A DNA stretch of 23,352 bases from a virus: the IMG/VR virus record IMGVR_UViG_3300026097_000108, positions 1-23,352 of that record; one strand, 5' to 3'. This document shows positions 1 through 9,688 of this stretch, piece by piece (position 1 is the stretch's first letter; each line of letters begins with the position of its first letter). The notes beneath the pieces are model-generated. The model did no database searches. It saw only the letters and a program-made list of their open reading frames with translations, and had not been told where the DNA came from. A program made the translations under genes and the position numbers.

Positions 1-1768
1 TGGCATTAACAGAGATAATAGGAACTTGTGACGCACTACCATGTGTTCTGAACGTTGCAATGTTCATGGTATTTGCAAGCATGGTTGCAGTAATTGTTTT
101 AGCAGTAATCGTGTTGTTGGCATGTAACTTGCCGTTCGATCCTACAATGACAGTACCATCATTTTTAATTTCGTTCGAAACATCTAAGAAACCATCAATA
201 TCAGTATTACCAACAGCAAGTGTTCCTGCAATATCCGCATTTTCGTCAACTGAAAGAGTGTCGATTGAAGCCGTTCCATCAATATATAAATCTTGCCATT
301 GCTTTGTAGCTGTACCAAGATCATACGTATCATCAGTTGCAGGAATAAGAGCAGAGTCGAATTGACCAGTTGCAGTAATAAGGTCTGTAGTTTGATTACC
401 TAAGTCTATTCCGCCGTTTAAAGTTGCAGATCCTGTTACGGTGATCGATGTAAATGTTCCATCGGGAGCAGATACTGCGCCAGAAGCAAAGGTTGTATTG
501 CCCTGAACTGTTAGGTCACCGTCAATAGAAAGATTATTGTCTATAGTGATATTATTAGCGACAACATTATTCGCATAAACTTCATGCCAACGATTGGAGT
601 TTGTTCCGAGTCCACGCTGTGTTTCACTTTCAGGATCGATATTAGAATCAACTTGCGCCGTAATCGTTAAAGTATCGGTAGACGCATCGCCGATGTCCAC
701 GTCACCATTTAAAGAGAATCCACCATTAAACGTTGCTGTTCCGTTTGCAGTAAATGCTCCTGATACACCGAGGGTATTAAATACGCCCGCCCCACCGTTT
801 GTTGTATCTGCCCAAACTGTTCCCCATTTACGAGTGGTAGAACCGAGATTTCCTACAGCATCGGTTTTCGGAATCAAAGATGTTGATACGCCTTGTCCCG
901 CAGACGTTCCCAGAGAAAGTTCATCTACATTTGCTACGCCATCAATATAAAGATTGCGGAACTCTCGATTTGGTGATCCAAGGTCTACAGAATCATCAGC
1001 ATCTGGCAAAATATTATCGGATGTAGTAATTCCGACAGCAGTTAAGTTTGCGGTTAATACTGCTGTTCCATCAGACGCAATGTGTCCCACGATATTGTTT
1101 GAGTTGTCCGTGATAACAAACCGAGAGTCGCCAGAAGCATCAACTAATTTTAAGTGAACGTCAGAGTCGCCAATAATAGCATCTGATGCCATAAACAGGA
1201 ACGCTCTATCAGTCCCATTCGACAAGACTAATGCAGGAGAATCGTTGTTATCACTAAAGGCCGTGTTTGCACCAGACAAAATAATGTTTGATGCATTTGA
1301 TGAAAGATCAGCAATATCTCGTAAAGAAAGCGTTTTGAATTCTGGCGTATCGGTCGATCCGCTAATTCGAACAAACTGTCCTAAAGATCCACCAGTTACG
1401 CGAATTCTTGATATGTCTCCTAAAATAACGCGATCAGAACCACTTGTTAGAAAATTAACATTACCTTGGAAGGTTGTGTTTGCTGTAACAGAAACAGCAG
1501 TCGCGTTAATAAATGTGTTGGACGCAATAATTACCCAATTACTTTTTGAAGTCGTGTTACCAGAACGTATGTAATCCGCCCTAAGTTCGTTAGCAGAAAA
1601 AGTTCCCGACACATGACCGTTACCAACGACCGCGCCACCGCGATTTGCCGATCCTGCCCGCGAAACGGTCACTACGTTATTACTAATAACAGTTGCGGCA
1701 AAGTTTGTATTCAAACGCCACGAATTAAAACTGTCGTTTAGATTAGTATTTGAGACTGATACTGTCAT
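1..1768 (-). CDS. Tail fibre-like repeat protein, C-terminus cut off by the window edge
   Basis: The minus-strand frame is open from an ATG at 1768 to the left edge, giving 589 visible residues; the true C-terminus lies outside. The N-terminus (MTVSVSNTNLNDSFNSWR) is the kind of opening I know from marine T4-like phage fibre proteins. Further in are spaced copies of a repeat of the form LGxxxxxWxxLYxDGxA, for example LGSPNREFRNLYIDG, LGTNSNRWHEVYANN and LGTATKQWQDLYIDG. They are separated by Asn/Thr/Asp-rich beta-type segments. Such repeats suggest an elongated trimeric fibre that may contact the host receptor, but this is inferred from family resemblance. The start overlaps the stop of the 69-aa gene upstream as ATGA, so it is likely translationally coupled. 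The apparent plus-strand ORFs here are shadows. Confidence 0.8.
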   Translation of the reverse strand, partial: MTVSVSNTNLNDSFNSWRLNTNFAATVISNNVVTVSRAGSANRGGAVVGNGHVSGTFSANELRADYIRSGNTTSKSNWVIIASNTFINATAVSVTANTTFQGNVNFLTSGSDRVILGDISRIRVTGGSLGQFVRISGSTDTPEFKTLSLRDIADLSSNASNIILSGANTAFSDNNDSPALVLSNGTDRAFLFMASDAIIGDSDVHLKLVDASGDSRFVITDNSNNIVGHIASDGTAVLTANLTAVGITTSDNILPDADDSVDLGSPNREFRNLYIDGVANVDELSLGTSAGQGVSTSLIPKTDAVGNLGSTTRKWGTVWADTTNGGAGVFNTLGVSGAFTANGTATFNGGFSLNGDVDIGDASTDTLTITAQVDSNIDPESETQRGLGTNSNRWHEVYANNVVANNITIDNNLSIDGDLTVQGNTTFASGAVSAPDGTFTSITVTGSATLNGGIDLGNQTTDLITATGQFDSALIPATDDTYDLGTATKQWQDLYIDGTASIDTLSVDENADIAGTLAVGNTDIDGFLDVSNEIKNDGTVIVGSNGKLHANNTITAKTITATMLANTMNIATFRTHGSASQVPIISVNA

Positions 1769-1974
1769 TTAACTTTCTCTACCAAAACTTTAAGAAGGGT
1801 TTTCATTTCGTCGAGGTCTTGACGAATCTGTCTAACCTCATTTTCCTTTTTTCTTTCTTTTTCTCTTCGTGCTTTATATTGTTCAAGCGATGTTAAATCT
1901 GTGTTTAACACCGCTTGTGTTTCAGCATCTCTCACGAGTTCTTCGTGATTTTCTATTTTTAATTTACTTATCAT
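1765..1974 (-). CDS. Small coiled-coil protein of unknown function (69 aa)
   Basis: The N-terminal third holds an H-x-x-LVRD motif (around residues 10-16) followed by AVLNTD (around 21-26). The rest is a very charged Lys/Glu/Arg helix with a heptad-like end (LDEMKTLLKVLVEKV). I recall small proteins of this type in marine T4-like phages but know of no assigned function. Both ends overlap neighbours as ATGA: its ATG overlaps the stop of the DUF4815 gene, and its TGA overlaps the ATG of the fibre gene. It is therefore a genuine operon member. Its position between a large baseplate-rim protein and a fibre suggests a role in fibre assembly or attachment, which is inference only. Confidence 0.8.
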   Translation of the reverse strand: MISKLKIENHEELVRDAETQAVLNTDLTSLEQYKARREKERKKENEVRQIRQDLDEMKTLLKVLVEKVK

Positions 1975-4900
1975 TTTTGAAGTGCAATTGCTCTCATATC
2001 TTTAACCAGAGGAACAACGTTTGTTCCTGTGCTTGTCATTACAATTTTAATCGCAAATGTTTTATATGTGTGATGAATCGAACCATCACCTGCTCGATAT
2101 GCAACAACTTCGTTATTAGAACTATTTAGTCGTGCGTGAGAGTTTGCTGTAGACAAAAATCCTTGACCATTCGTATTTGCTGAAAACCCGAACTCAAACT
2201 CTTTAAAGTCTGTCGTATCAACAGAATCTGAAAAGACGTTCGATGCAGTGATTTGTGTTAGCGGAGAAAAGTCCTTTTCATTAATAGATTCGGCATCTTC
2301 TGGGTTATGAATTCTCGCATACACTTTGACATCTGTTCCCTGCGGTTTATACGATGTTAAGAATACTTTCAAGTCTTCAGCATCATTTCCATCCGCAAGT
2401 TCTACTGGACGTGTAATGTAACGAACTAGTGAATTACCAACTTCTTTATACTCCTCTGTGCTGTCGTTGTTTACAACATTTTCAATAACGATTGCGTTCG
2501 TTCTTGATGTATCAATCACAGGAGATACAAATGGATTAGTTGTTGACAGTTGTCCGCGAACAACCATTGACTTTTTAGAACCGCCTACAGTTGATAAAGA
2601 TTCTTCATTCGTTTTACTAAATACTTTCTTTTCACCATCGATAAAGTCGTTTTCCACTTCAAGTTCAATTGCCTTGAATGTTGGATTAATAACACCAGAT
2701 GTTGATGTGGTTCTCACTGCCCATGTTGCTGTAGTATTAGCGTAAGTTAACTGTGGGATCTTTGTAACCAAGGTATTCATAGCAATATCTTCTACGCTTG
2801 TTACACGTGCGGTCGCACCAGAAACTTGGCCTCGAATATAACCGTTAGCAAAATTTCCAGTAGAATTATCAATATGCAACTCACCATTTACTTGATCGAC
2901 AAAAGTTATAAACCCACTGTTAGTATTTGCACTAAATGCTGTGGTATTGCCAATCCAAGTACCGTCCCCTAAAAATATGTTCAAAGAGTTTGCCGAGGTA
3001 TCCGATGTTGGGAATGTGCCGTAGTTATCGACTTTGACCGTTACAGAACCCAAACCAGAAGTCACAATTTCTCGGACTACGCCATTTGCGAAGTGTGTAT
3101 TTGAAACGCTTTGATCGGCGGCATATGTTCTTAAAACATTACCAATTGCAATTGAATCATTATTAGCAAATGTTAAAACTGATTCGGCAACAATTTTTTC
3201 ACCGTTATTAAAAGTTCCTGAGAAACTATCTACTGAAAAATAATCAATCTCTTCATTTTCAACATATACTATACCTTGGCTTGTTGTGAAGTTTGCGCGA
3301 TGCAGTTTAAACTTCATGTCTTCCGATTGAATTGGACTCCAAGTTCTGTCATTTGCAGAAGTAAACAAAATTCCAGAAGATGGCTGTCGATGGATCAACT
3401 CATTTGTATCTACGTCGGTTCCACCAAGTTCACCAACCCAAACCGCATATTCTTCACTATTCCCGCCGGGAATAAGCGTGAATGCATATTCAGTTTCATT
3501 TTTTAGAAAAACTGGAGAATCAAATACAAATGAAGTTGCTGTATCAGCACTTGTCTCGTTTACAGATACTTCATCTGCTTGTAATGTTTTTGATCCGAAT
3601 GGAACAATAGTATCTGTCGGGAATCCATTTTCAACCTCACGAATCTGAACAGTAACCGGAAGATTATTTGATTTGCGTCCAAAATATAAATCTAACTTAG
3701 TAATAAACGCGCCATCGGAGTTTCCGGTCGCAACACTAAAAGTTTGTGACAACGGATCGGGGCCGCCGCCACCGTCGCCACCACCGCCACCGTCGCCACC
3801 AGCACCGTCACGCTCGTTTGTTGGTCGGGGACGAATTCTAACAGTCGTCAATGTTCTGTTATCTGTAATTCGATTTCTTGAAAATTGGGGAACTGTGAGG
3901 TTTACAGAAGATCCTCGTTGAGTGACATCCAATGGAATTGCTGTATAATCGCCATGTGCTGAAGTGGTAATTAAATCAGATTGTGTTATAACATTTTCAA
4001 CATCTTTTAGTTCAAATCGACGTGTTCCAACACGGAATTGGAGTTCATCATCATTAGGAATTCTGAAATTTCCATAAACTGTTCCTGTACTGTCTGTTAC
4101 TAAAGCAGAGCCTTCTGGTGCAGTATTTGCAAAAGATGAGTCTGTGGGTGTGCAATACTCTGCAACCAACTCTTCATCAAAGTATGGATAAACACGAGTA
4201 TTAGGCTTCATGCGAACACCTGTAAACTGAACCAAACGAGAACGCATAAAGTCGCGAACCGCAACGTTTTCCACAAAGTTTCCTATAGAAAAGTTTTCTG
4301 TGGATGGACTAATATTAGTTTGAATGCCTTCTCTAATTTGTCGCGATTGAGTTGTTGTGGTTCTACCCCTCGTTGTTCTAGTTCTAGATGTTGTTCTCCA
4401 GTTGCCCCAATCAAGTCCAGTTACGCCTGTTAGCTGTGCAATTTCTTCGATTGCCGAGTACATTCCATCAAAATCAACTTGAATATCAGGAAGAGTCGTT
4501 ACATCTGGAGTATTATCCATCGACGGGTTTAAAAGAACTTCGCCTTCCCAATCAAAAGTAATTTCTTGAACAGGGTTACGCAGTTTAGAAGCAAATCTTT
4601 GATCGATTAACGTTTCGTTAGTATATGAAAGGGTAACCAAATCTCCGGTTTGAGTTACGTTTGATGATGTAAAAGAAACATCCCTTTCTAGACTGACATC
4701 TCGACGATTGAACGTTGGTCTTAATTGTGTTTCGTTTCTATCGATTGCCGCACGATACCCAACCTTTGTTGTGTCGGCAATATTATGACCATCAAAATTG
4801 TCTACTAAAAACCCGTTTTTGAAACGATCTAGCCCTGTATCGTTAAATAGTTGTTTATTTTTTGCAGATGTTTCAAGTGCATTAAGAGATGAATAATACT

Positions 4901-7889
4901 CAAGATTTTTAACACGATTTTCAACCGCCCGTAAATCGTTCATTGTATATCGACGATTATTTGTCAACTCTAACTTTGTCGCATAAGAAGGTCTTTTATA
5001 AAACTTTGATGCAAATGGTGACAAAGATGGATATGGGGGAATATCTATAGTCGCCAAAGTCATTGAACCTGCGGGTGCGTCAGGTGTTTGTGCAGTAATT
5101 GCAGGAACACCTTTAACAACTTCAACTGCCCCGTCTTTTGTAAGTATCACCCGATCTTTGCGCAAAAGATAAAATTGAACATCTGCTTGAAAGTTTTCAT
5201 CTGGTGTCGGCATATATGCGCCATCAGAATCAATGTTAAACGATGTTGATGCTGATGGATTTGTTGGTGCGGATGCCACTGTTCCAGTTGCAGATGGAGT
5301 GACCGTATTAGATTTAATTGGCCTGTAATCAACTGCATCACGCAAATCAATTTGTGTGCCTGTAGTCGGAGACACAAACACTGGGATTTCAGCAGTATTA
5401 ATTGCCGACGTGTTAGAAGATAATACATCGTCAATGGGGTAAGAGTCCACGGAAAGGTATCCAATACCTGCCGAACGATTCCGCCCAAAGTAGTTAAATT
5501 TAACCATCAAACCACAACTGGTAGTATCCAGTGAAGATGTTGGTTTTTTGCGCAGATATGCCGTGTCATAAAAACCGTCTTTCATACCCGTGTCGAGTTC
5601 AAAGTCTGATGTTACGTCATTGTCTGTTGTTTGTACTCCAGTAGTCGAACCTTTATATACTGCCACAAGCTTGTAGGCATCAGATACACCAAGTCCCCAA
5701 GGACCATTACTGCCAGATGGATGGGTATCTGTGTTGATATGGATAAACTTATCCTTAAACACGGTCTTAGAAGTTTGAACTGCGTCTGTTCTTAAGATGT
5801 TAAAGTAAACCGATGCGGTAAACGTTGAATCAAGGTTTGCTTGCCCCAAATCAATGCTCATTTGAGCAGTCGTCGCATTTATATCGCCGTTTGCATTAAG
5901 ATCAAAAATGTAGCCACTTGGAAAAGTTGTTTTATGTGGAAGTGTTGTTCCACTTCGCGTAACTGAAACGGTGTTTGCGACTTTTAATGTTGTTGATCCG
6001 GTAACTTCTGTGATACGTTCAACATAAGTGTTTCCACCATCTGTTATTGAAATAATATCACCAACTTTGTATGTTGTTGAAAAGTTAGTGCCAGAACCAG
6101 TAATCGTATTTCCACTAATTGTAGTGATTGTTCCGGTATGATTCTCGGTCGAAACCGCATCACGAGCAACAACAATAATATTTTGCTCGTCAACATTTGT
6201 CAGAGGTATTCCGGTGTCATTTAAAGACTCAGTACCTCCCGCATGTGCTGTGTTTGCAGTTACAGTTGCTGTTCCTGCTGAGTCAAAGTTGACAGTTTTT
6301 TCTGTGCGGAAAATAAACTGAGTATCGACATTATTATTCTCGTCTTTTAATGTTTTTGTGCCACGTTGGGTGAATGGGAATACAAGACTGTTAAGACCCG
6401 CTTCTTGTAACTTAGCATTGCCTGTTGTTTCAAGAACAATGTCTGCCATAGACTTAGGACCGGATGCATTATTAACATACAACCCACGGACTTCAGAAAA
6501 AGATTTTCCAACATTCATTTGCACATCGAACAAATAAATTCTGTATTGTCCCTCTGCTGTGCCTGCAGTGCCTGAATCATATTGGAAACCGCGAATACGT
6601 GCCGTACCAATTTCAGTTCCTTGTGCACCCTGTGTGCCGTAATTTTTTCCTGTGATACCATTTTGTTGTGCATCACGAAGTGAAACTTCACGCAATCCTT
6701 GGAAGTCCCATGTACCAACTACTTCTTTTGCATTAACGTAATTACCGATTGCATGTCCAATCACACGCGCATCTTTTACTTCAAAATCTGTTGCTTTATC
6801 AAAACTACGGACAACCGAAGATTGCAGTTCGACACGATTCCCTTCAACATAACCAACCGATGGTTCGATCTCCGCGACTAACTGGTTAACATCACCATCA
6901 ACGAATCGACCAAGATTGTTATCCTGTTTGAGGTTTTCACGAATACGAATATTAAACGGTTGTGTTGCAAAGTTTCCGTTTGTTTCAAAAATTCGATTTG
7001 CAACTAAAGCATTAACTCCTGCAAGTTCATCATTTACACGCTGAACAACTTCTCCATTTTCTACATTAGCAATTGTAAAGAATGTAGTTGTGTTTGCCGC
7101 AGTTAGATCACGAACAGCAAGTGTCGGTGTCAATTTTATTCGATTTGCTCCGGGTGCGGCAAAGTTAGTTGCGCCCGTTGCATTATCAAGCAAAGAAGAA
7201 TCTTGATTGGAGTCAATGATGGACTCTTGCGTTTCAAAACCAATTTTTTTGTTTGGAGAAGTGCTATATTTGTCTACTATAATGCTTTGAGGAGAAACTC
7301 GAACGAAGCTACCTTTATGATAAATAACACCATCAGAAACAGTTGCCCGAAAACCTAATCCTGTCGAGTTAGCCGTAATTGTATTTGCCGCGACAAGAAA
7401 CTCGTTGTCGGAACGACGACGAACAATGATCGTCTCATCGTTTAAAAATGCGCGGGTTGTATTATTTGCACCTGAGTTTGTATACTTAACAAAAACTGAG
7501 AAAAAGTTAGGATCTGCCACTTCTGAGCCATTTTTAACGTCAATTAACTGGGCAGTCATACCTGACGTTGTTCCACTAATGGTTGCGTTTGCTACAACTC
7601 CATTCTCAAAAAAATCCCCAAGAACTAAAACGCGATTGTTTGCATCTTTGTCGCGCAACTTTACATAATCAATTGAATTTGTTTTGAGACCAACGCCAGA
7701 AATAATTTTACCATCAAACACAACTTTATCAGCAAAACGTTCAATCTGATTTTGAAGGATTGATTGTAGCTGAGTTAGCTCACGTGCTTGAACCGCAAAT
7801 CCCGGACGAAAGAGCACACGATGAAAGTTCTTATTTTGGTCGAAATCGTCGAAATAAGGACTTTGGTTAAGATTGGTTTCAATTCCCAT
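1971..7889 (-). CDS. Giant DUF4815-type virion structural protein (1972 aa)
   Basis: Residues about 12-65 carry the DUF4815 signature: YFDDFDQNKNF, then LFRPGFAVQARELTQLQ and an ILQNQIERF segment. The remaining ~1900 residues are Asn/Thr/Gly-rich and beta-like. At about residues 1360-1376 there is a Gly/Asp linker, followed by DPLSQTF and a domain with ITKLDLYFGRK. G-x-x-x-G-x-TSGA-type modules also occur (for example near FANGYIRGQVSGATARV). Proteins of this kind are common in cyanophages and other marine T4-like phages. The position after gp8, where T4 has gp9-gp12, suggests a baseplate-rim or fibre-platform protein. The start follows gp8 by 14 bases. A late promoter inside gp8 (8113-8120) could also drive it. 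Identity as a DUF4815 structural protein is firm; its exact role is inferred. Confidence 0.88.
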   Translation of the reverse strand: MGIETNLNQSPYFDDFDQNKNFHRVLFRPGFAVQARELTQLQSILQNQIERFADKVVFDGKIISGVGLKTNSIDYVKLRDKDANNRVLVLGDFFENGVVANATISGTTSGMTAQLIDVKNGSEVADPNFFSVFVKYTNSGANNTTRAFLNDETIIVRRRSDNEFLVAANTITANSTGLGFRATVSDGVIYHKGSFVRVSPQSIIVDKYSTSPNKKIGFETQESIIDSNQDSSLLDNATGATNFAAPGANRIKLTPTLAVRDLTAANTTTFFTIANVENGEVVQRVNDELAGVNALVANRIFETNGNFATQPFNIRIRENLKQDNNLGRFVDGDVNQLVAEIEPSVGYVEGNRVELQSSVVRSFDKATDFEVKDARVIGHAIGNYVNAKEVVGTWDFQGLREVSLRDAQQNGITGKNYGTQGAQGTEIGTARIRGFQYDSGTAGTAEGQYRIYLFDVQMNVGKSFSEVRGLYVNNASGPKSMADIVLETTGNAKLQEAGLNSLVFPFTQRGTKTLKDENNNVDTQFIFRTEKTVNFDSAGTATVTANTAHAGGTESLNDTGIPLTNVDEQNIIVVARDAVSTENHTGTITTISGNTITGSGTNFSTTYKVGDIISITDGGNTYVERITEVTGSTTLKVANTVSVTRSGTTLPHKTTFPSGYIFDLNANGDINATTAQMSIDLGQANLDSTFTASVYFNILRTDAVQTSKTVFKDKFIHINTDTHPSGSNGPWGLGVSDAYKLVAVYKGSTTGVQTTDNDVTSDFELDTGMKDGFYDTAYLRKKPTSSLDTTSCGLMVKFNYFGRNRSAGIGYLSVDSYPIDDVLSSNTSAINTAEIPVFVSPTTGTQIDLRDAVDYRPIKSNTVTPSATGTVASAPTNPSASTSFNIDSDGAYMPTPDENFQADVQFYLLRKDRVILTKDGAVEVVKGVPAITAQTPDAPAGSMTLATIDIPPYPSLSPFASKFYKRPSYATKLELTNNRRYTMNDLRAVENRVKNLEYYSSLNALETSAKNKQLFNDTGLDRFKNGFLVDNFDGHNIADTTKVGYRAAIDRNETQLRPTFNRRDVSLERDVSFTSSNVTQTGDLVTLSYTNETLIDQRFASKLRNPVQEITFDWEGEVLLNPSMDNTPDVTTLPDIQVDFDGMYSAIEEIAQLTGVTGLDWGNWRTTSRTRTTRGRTTTTQSRQIREGIQTNISPSTENFSIGNFVENVAVRDFMRSRLVQFTGVRMKPNTRVYPYFDEELVAEYCTPTDSSFANTAPEGSALVTDSTGTVYGNFRIPNDDELQFRVGTRRFELKDVENVITQSDLITTSAHGDYTAIPLDVTQRGSSVNLTVPQFSRNRITDNRTLTTVRIRPRPTNERDGAGGDGGGGGDGGGGPDPLSQTFSVATGNSDGAFITKLDLYFGRKSNNLPVTVQIREVENGFPTDTIVPFGSKTLQADEVSVNETSADTATSFVFDSPVFLKNETEYAFTLIPGGNSEEYAVWVGELGGTDVDTNELIHRQPSSGILFTSANDRTWSPIQSEDMKFKLHRANFTTSQGIVYVENEEIDYFSVDSFSGTFNNGEKIVAESVLTFANNDSIAIGNVLRTYAADQSVSNTHFANGVVREIVTSGLGSVTVKVDNYGTFPTSDTSANSLNIFLGDGTWIGNTTAFSANTNSGFITFVDQVNGELHIDNSTGNFANGYIRGQVSGATARVTSVEDIAMNTLVTKIPQLTYANTTATWAVRTTSTSGVINPTFKAIELEVENDFIDGEKKVFSKTNEESLSTVGGSKKSMVVRGQLSTTNPFVSPVIDTSRTNAIVIENVVNNDSTEEYKEVGNSLVRYITRPVELADGNDAEDLKVFLTSYKPQGTDVKVYARIHNPEDAESINEKDFSPLTQITASNVFSDSVDTTDFKEFEFGFSANTNGQGFLSTANSHARLNSSNNEVVAYRAGDGSIHHTYKTFAIKIVMTSTGTNVVPLVKDMRAIALQK
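3766..3801. repeat. Two perfect 18-bp tandem units encoding a Gly/Asp hinge
   Basis: The unit CCGCCACCGTCGCCACCA occurs twice head to tail. On the coding (minus) strand it gives GGT/GGC/GAC codons in a Gly-Gly-Asp-Gly pattern, making part of a flexible linker at about residues 1360-1376 of the 1972-aa protein. It is a GC-rich island in otherwise AT-rich DNA. The repeat keeps the reading frame, so it could expand or contract by 6 residues. Confidence 0.85.
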
Positions 7890-7903
7890 TTATTCTACTA
7901 CCT

Positions 7904-9688
7904 TTAAAAATCTAAAATGATTTTGATATCTTCTGTTTGTTCTGGGTCGCGAGTCACCGCTTGTACGTTTTCAATAAATAAAATTTCACCAGAGAATGTG
8001 TTTGCTTCTGGACCTTTAATTGCTTCTACCGTTGCAATTTCTGTTTCTTCTGTACTTTTAAGAATCACATCATCTTTTGTAAACGGTATATTATCGGCAT
8101 ATCCTTCTACACTATTTATATAGGCAACATAAAAAGATGGATCATTAACCGTTTCGTCCTTGCGAATATAAACAATATTTGCATTTGCTCCTTTTACTGC
8201 ATTTGCAAGTGAATTTGTTGCGCGTACCGTTGGGGACAAATCTGTGACAAACTGAAGTGTTCCGAGTTCTGCTTTTAAACGAGTTCTTTCATTTGTAATA
8301 GTATCTCTAAATGATAATTGGTTTACAGGAACATCATCTTCAATTTGAGTATAAGAAATCTGAAGGCGTGAAGCAAATCGCAAAGTATTTGGGCTGTTTG
8401 ATGTGTTTGCTATTGATTCTACTGCTACTAAATTGTTGTTCGAATCACATTTCAATACAGGATTTTTTAAAATTGATATAGTACGAAACTCTGTATTGGA
8501 AGGAATGTATCCATTACCATTTGCAGAAATCCCTGCAGTTGAATTTTTAAACTGGGTATTTAACAACACTTTGTCTGCCGCAAGTTCTCGTACAGGATTA
8601 GAGCCGTGTCCGCCCACAGGAGAAATGACTACGTTGGCAGTCGCACCTGATCCATGAATTGAGTTAGCAGTAACTAATGCTTGTGCGCGAGTATATCGAC
8701 TTCCAACTGAAATCACGTTCACATTAGAAATTCCGCCAGTATTTGCATTTACTCGCGTGTATGCTTTTGCGCCGCGCCCGTCACCAATAATTGTTAGCGT
8801 AGGGGAGACAATAACACGTGAATCAGTATTTGGTGTTGTTGCAAACGCAGTGTTCACACTGAATGTTTTAGTCGCACCAGAATAATCTGTGATTCGACGA
8901 AGCTGTCCTGCACCAGTACCAGAAATAATGTATATAGAACTGCCGTTATAAAAGTTATCGATTGGAGAAGGGGGGCTATCCCCCGCCGCAGAAAGACGAA
9001 CCGATAAACGACCACCTGACTCAACAACACCGTTTGCAACTTCATGATAACCAGAACCCAAGTCTACGGTTTCAATTACTTCAATTGCACCGTTAACTGC
9101 CGCATTTTGAACAGCAATTTGGCGGTCAGATTCAACTGAACCATCACTTGCAGATAATGTCTTTACTGGCATATGGACAGATGTTAAAAACTTGTTTGCA
9201 TCCCCAAAAGAAATGGTATACATATACTTCCAAGTATATCCATCAGATGTTGTAAATGATGTTGTTGAAAATCCAGTAGGCTTGACCGTTGATGGTGCAC
9301 CTTTATTATTGTACAAACACTTATACACATTGAATTGATCTGTTAATACATAGTAAACACGCTCATACATGTCAATGTCGGTGTCACGATACATCGAGTA
9401 GACTGTGCCCCGTTCCCAATTATAGCGCGGTGCAACGTGGCTTACGTCACCAGTTGTAATTTTTTTACCCCCAATAAACTCTCGGTGCGCTTCATATTGA
9501 AGAAACTGCTCATTGTCGGTTGGATCAATCGGAGTCGGTTCGTTTGGGTACGGATTAACATTTCCAATCACCGCATATAAAATTACGGAGTTTTTTGTGT
9601 CTCTTCCATCCGATGCATTCAATGCTGAAATAAACGCTTCAGCATTGTTAATTGATAAGTCTTTTGTTGCGTATCTGTAAACTGCCAT
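7904..9688 (-). CDS. gp8: Baseplate wedge protein gp8-like (594 aa)
   Basis: The C-terminus (GEILFIENVQAVTRDPEQTEDIKIILDF region) lines up well with the end of T4 gp8 as I remember it (GEMIYMENR...QTEEINILFTF). The N-terminal part has YR..TKDLSINNAEAF, NPYPNEPTP, RYNWERGTVY and DGYTWKYMYTISFGDANKF, matching the gp8 layout of a PR.DW segment followed by a DGYxWEYLFxI segment. At 594 residues it is much longer than T4 gp8 (334). The extra length is a central beta-rich insert containing LGSGYHEVANG and VGSRYTRA. The frame is open further upstream to 9748. I chose ATG 9688 because it forms a TAATG overlap with the gp7-like stop and gives the conserved MAVYRY start. gp8 joins the wedge after gp7 in T4. 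Confidence 0.88.
   Translation of the reverse strand: MAVYRYATKDLSINNAEAFISALNASDGRDTKNSVILYAVIGNVNPYPNEPTPIDPTDNEQFLQYEAHREFIGGKKITTGDVSHVAPRYNWERGTVYSMYRDTDIDMYERVYYVLTDQFNVYKCLYNNKGAPSTVKPTGFSTTSFTTSDGYTWKYMYTISFGDANKFLTSVHMPVKTLSASDGSVESDRQIAVQNAAVNGAIEVIETVDLGSGYHEVANGVVESGGRLSVRLSAAGDSPPSPIDNFYNGSSIYIISGTGAGQLRRITDYSGATKTFSVNTAFATTPNTDSRVIVSPTLTIIGDGRGAKAYTRVNANTGGISNVNVISVGSRYTRAQALVTANSIHGSGATANVVISPVGGHGSNPVRELAADKVLLNTQFKNSTAGISANGNGYIPSNTEFRTISILKNPVLKCDSNNNLVAVESIANTSNSPNTLRFASRLQISYTQIEDDVPVNQLSFRDTITNERTRLKAELGTLQFVTDLSPTVRATNSLANAVKGANANIVYIRKDETVNDPSFYVAYINSVEGYADNIPFTKDDVILKSTEETEIATVEAIKGPEANTFSGEILFIENVQAVTRDPEQTEDIKIILDF
8113..8120 (-). promoter_or_regulatory. Late promoter TATAAATA inside gp8
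   Basis: On the minus strand this reads TATATAAATAGTGTAG, a perfect T4-type late -10 element (TATAAATA). It is followed by AGTGT, the same downstream bases as the promoter at 20822. It lies about 210 bases before the end of gp8 and points toward the DUF4815, 69-aa and fibre genes. It could raise their late expression independently of the long upstream operon. Being inside a coding region, it could still be chance. Confidence 0.5.

Noticed and set aside
60-1574. Several plus-strand frames of 67-118 codons in the left part of the window
   Set aside because: They lie opposite the fibre gene, show no recognisable motifs, and disappear when the minus-strand gene is read through to the window edge.
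3766-3801. Short tandem repeat as a CRISPR array or origin iterons
   Set aside because: Only two units without spacers, in frame within a coding sequence.
3673-3921. A plus-strand Pro-rich frame with a run of prolines
   Set aside because: It is the antisense of the Gly/Asp hinge in the DUF4815 protein.
7973-7980. AATAAATA on the plus strand inside gp8, and GATAAATA on the plus strand inside gp6 near 13108
   Set aside because: Both are antisense, lack the extended context and face no gene, so they are likely chance in AT-rich DNA.
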